Part shown: positions 48,429-49,795 of the stretch, one piece after another | Layout: each line of letters opens with the position of its first letter | Numbering within the stretch: the stretch's first letter is position 1 | From: JBBTWO01 sp038062745 | GTDB taxonomy: Bacteria; Patescibacteriota; Microgenomatia; UBA8517 | Direction of reading: 5' to 3' | Length of the DNA stretch: 49,795 nucleotides | Assembly (NCBI GenBank): GCA_038062745.1 | Contig: JBBTWO010000019.1 | Location: 1 to 49,795, forward strand | Notes under the pieces: generated by a model | What the model was told of the DNA's origin: nothing | Databases searched by the model: none | Seen by the model: only the letters and a program-made list of their open reading frames with translations | Program-made: the position numbers and the translations under genes

Positions 48429-49690
48429 GTAGAACCGAGCAGCACCCTAATTTTGACAGATTTTTATGCGACACATGGTGGTATGGACTTACTCAAAGAG
48501 TTGACGACAAGAAGTTTGAAGAATTAGCAAGACTTCGTGCACAGCAAGGTTTTACCACAGTGCAAATGGTCGTCGGTATTCCTCCAGAAGTTGGCCCAGA
48601 AAATCCAAATGCTTCAAGTGCAGTTGGCCCAGCCTGGCAACTTAACGGCGAGTTTAACCAAGATTATTTGAAACACGCAAGAGATAGAGTTGAATACCTT
48701 AATTCACTTGGTCTATCAGCTATTTTATATGGAGCTTGGGGTCAACAAATTGAGTGGTTAGGGGAAAAGAAAATGAAAGCCTGGTGGAGCGAGATTGTTA
48801 AAAACTTTGATGATCTGGATATTATGTATTGCCTTACTGGGGAGAGTGATATTTGGGTTGGTGAAGAAAAAAAGTTATTACCAGATAAGTCAACTGGAGA
48901 GCTAAACACAGTTCGTTTAATGCCTTTTTTACATCCTAGAATCGTTTATATGGGAAAGAGATTAATAAATATGGTTAATCAGCCCTTAAATGAAGGTAGA
49001 AAGACCGAGAGGCGAAGTAAGTGGAGTCGAGTACTTACCCATGTTTCATCTTTGACCGACAAACCAATTTTTATTCATGTATTGCCAAACATGACAAGTG
49101 AGGAGGCAGTCAATAACCCCAATCTTTTAGATGCAATAACAGTCCAGACTGGCCATTCTGAAACAGCTCGCAGACTCCTTTGGGAATTGCCACTTGAGAG
49201 TGTAAAGGAAAATCCAAGTAAACCTTTTATCAATTTGGAACCTTGGTATGAGGGAATAACTGGGCGTTTTAAGACTGATGATCAGTTATATGCTTATTGG
49301 GTAAGTATGATGGCTGGTGCTTATGCCTATTGTTATGGTGCTCATGGAGTCTGGAATGCAGGCGATGGTAAATTTCTTGGACATTGGGGTAAACAAACAA
49401 TGGGTGAGGCGATGAAGTTAAAAACACCACACCTGCTTGGTGCAAGTCATAAGTTTTTCCTTGACTCTAATTTCGCAAATTATTCCACAGTTGAGGTTGA
49501 AGAAGAAAATGATGAATTAATTAAAATTACGAGAGCAAACGCAGATGGAAACACAGTACATTACATCCCAGATATGAGTAAGGTTGAGCAATTGCCAGGA
49601 GGGGACATTTTTTCACCAACAAAAGGTAAATTAATTAAAAATCCACCTAAATCTGGGCAAGTTGTAATTATTTCCTCTTACCAAAAATAG
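48425..49690 (+). CDS. DUF4038/GH140-like protein
   Basis: 421 residues from ATG 48425, with no signal peptide. The DUF4038 hallmark is FLCDTWWYGLTQRV, then ARLRAQQGFTTVQMVVGIP, then NQDYLKHARDRVEYLNSLGLSAILYGAWG, a TIM-barrel pattern. FINLEPWYEGITGRFKTDDQLYAYWVSMMAGAYAYCYGAHGVWN (in pieces) matches the C-terminal half, with the Glu in NLEPWYEG a likely catalytic residue. The family includes apiosidases (GH140). The absence of a signal peptide suggests action on an imported sugar or glycoside. The ATG overlaps the stop of the dehydrogenase gene. A longer in-frame start at 48401 is less likely. Confidence 0.75.
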   Translation: MSRTEQHPNFDRFLCDTWWYGLTQRVDDKKFEELARLRAQQGFTTVQMVVGIPPEVGPENPNASSAVGPAWQLNGEFNQDYLKHARDRVEYLNSLGLSAILYGAWGQQIEWLGEKKMKAWWSEIVKNFDDLDIMYCLTGESDIWVGEEKKLLPDKSTGELNTVRLMPFLHPRIVYMGKRLINMVNQPLNEGRKTERRSKWSRVLTHVSSLTDKPIFIHVLPNMTSEEAVNNPNLLDAITVQTGHSETARRLLWELPLESVKENPSKPFINLEPWYEGITGRFKTDDQLYAYWVSMMAGAYAYCYGAHGVWNAGDGKFLGHWGKQTMGEAMKLKTPHLLGASHKFFLDSNFANYSTVEVEEENDELIKITRANADGNTVHYIPDMSKVEQLPGGDIFSPTKGKLIKNPPKSGQVVIISSYQK

Positions 49691-49795
49691 GCTTGTTTAC
49701 CTAACTCTTACATAATTCAGACAAATGTATAGGGGTTCTGGAGTTGAATCCTTACACTGAAAATGATACTCTATACTTAGATTGTATCTAAATAA
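49691..49795. other. Window end, no feature seen
   Basis: These 105 bases after the last gene contain no ORF, hairpin or clear promoter that I can support. Confidence 0.5.

Overview
This looks like a chromosomal segment from an uncultivated Candidate Phyla Radiation bacterium, probably Microgenomates-like. That placement is inferred, not proven. The evidence is A+T-rich DNA with standard stop codons, very tight packing with many ATGA overlaps, and a typical CPR gene mix: split ComEC, DprA, ComM, RDD and DUF1003 membrane proteins, a Wzy/TPR protein, giant signal-anchored surface proteins and several toxin-antitoxin modules. Many promoters place the -10 box 5-12 bases before the start codon, so leaderless transcripts are probably common.

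Layout. 1-3.5 kb: 3' end of leuS, then comEA and a comEC split into channel and metallo-beta-lactamase genes, then small membrane ORFs. 3.5-5.4 kb: a compact T-box leader and argS. 5.3-12.5 kb: DUF1003 protein, PIN-like protein, M16 peptidase, ndk, and a leftward run of RDD/membrane proteins and a Wzy-like polymerase with TPRs. 12.6-17.3 kb: dprA, a REP-associated (RAYT-type) Y1 transposase, comM, yraN and an AbiE-like toxin-antitoxin cassette. This stretch, plus argS, carries six copies of one perfect 23-base palindrome and one diverged relative. Five perfect copies and the relative lie inside genes in open reading frames, two of them in the transposase itself.

17.3-27.1 kb: surface protein region with a 1502-residue six-fold LamG-like protein, a structured non-coding stretch, an unknown gene, and a 1397-residue protein joining a MerR-type DNA-binding head, one membrane helix and a huge tail-fibre/beta-helix ectodomain. 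Its divergent upstream region contains a 14-base-arm inverted repeat and extra half-sites. 27.2-34.8 kb: a rightward operon of a secreted-domain protein with a subunit-c-like hairpin, gpmI, and F1-like genes b, delta, alpha, gamma, beta, epsilon. No ordinary a or c subunit is present, the c-like hairpin has no ion-binding carboxylate, and beta lacks an arginine and a tyrosine of the catalytic site. I regard this region (22.9-34.8 kb) as the best candidate for an undescribed system.

34.9-42.7 kb: an AbiE pair, tRNA-Pro(CGG), a winged-helix/phosphoribosyltransferase regulator with a dyad operator, rsmI, a RelE/RHH pair with operator, an L7/L12-C-terminal-like protein, tgt, tRNA-Arg(CCT), a PEGA/propeller protein and an AAA/DUF4143 ATPase. 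42.7-47.3 kb: three NUDIX proteins (one fused to a GrpB-like domain), an alpha/beta hydrolase, a pyrophosphatase-like protein, a KsgA/Erm-like methyltransferase and a CYTH-like protein whose 3' end is also present as a remnant after the DUF4143 gene. 47.4-49.7 kb: a coupled pair, COG4091-type dehydrogenase with SAF domain and a DUF4038/GH140-like protein.

All functional calls are from motif reading by eye. No database search or folding program was run.
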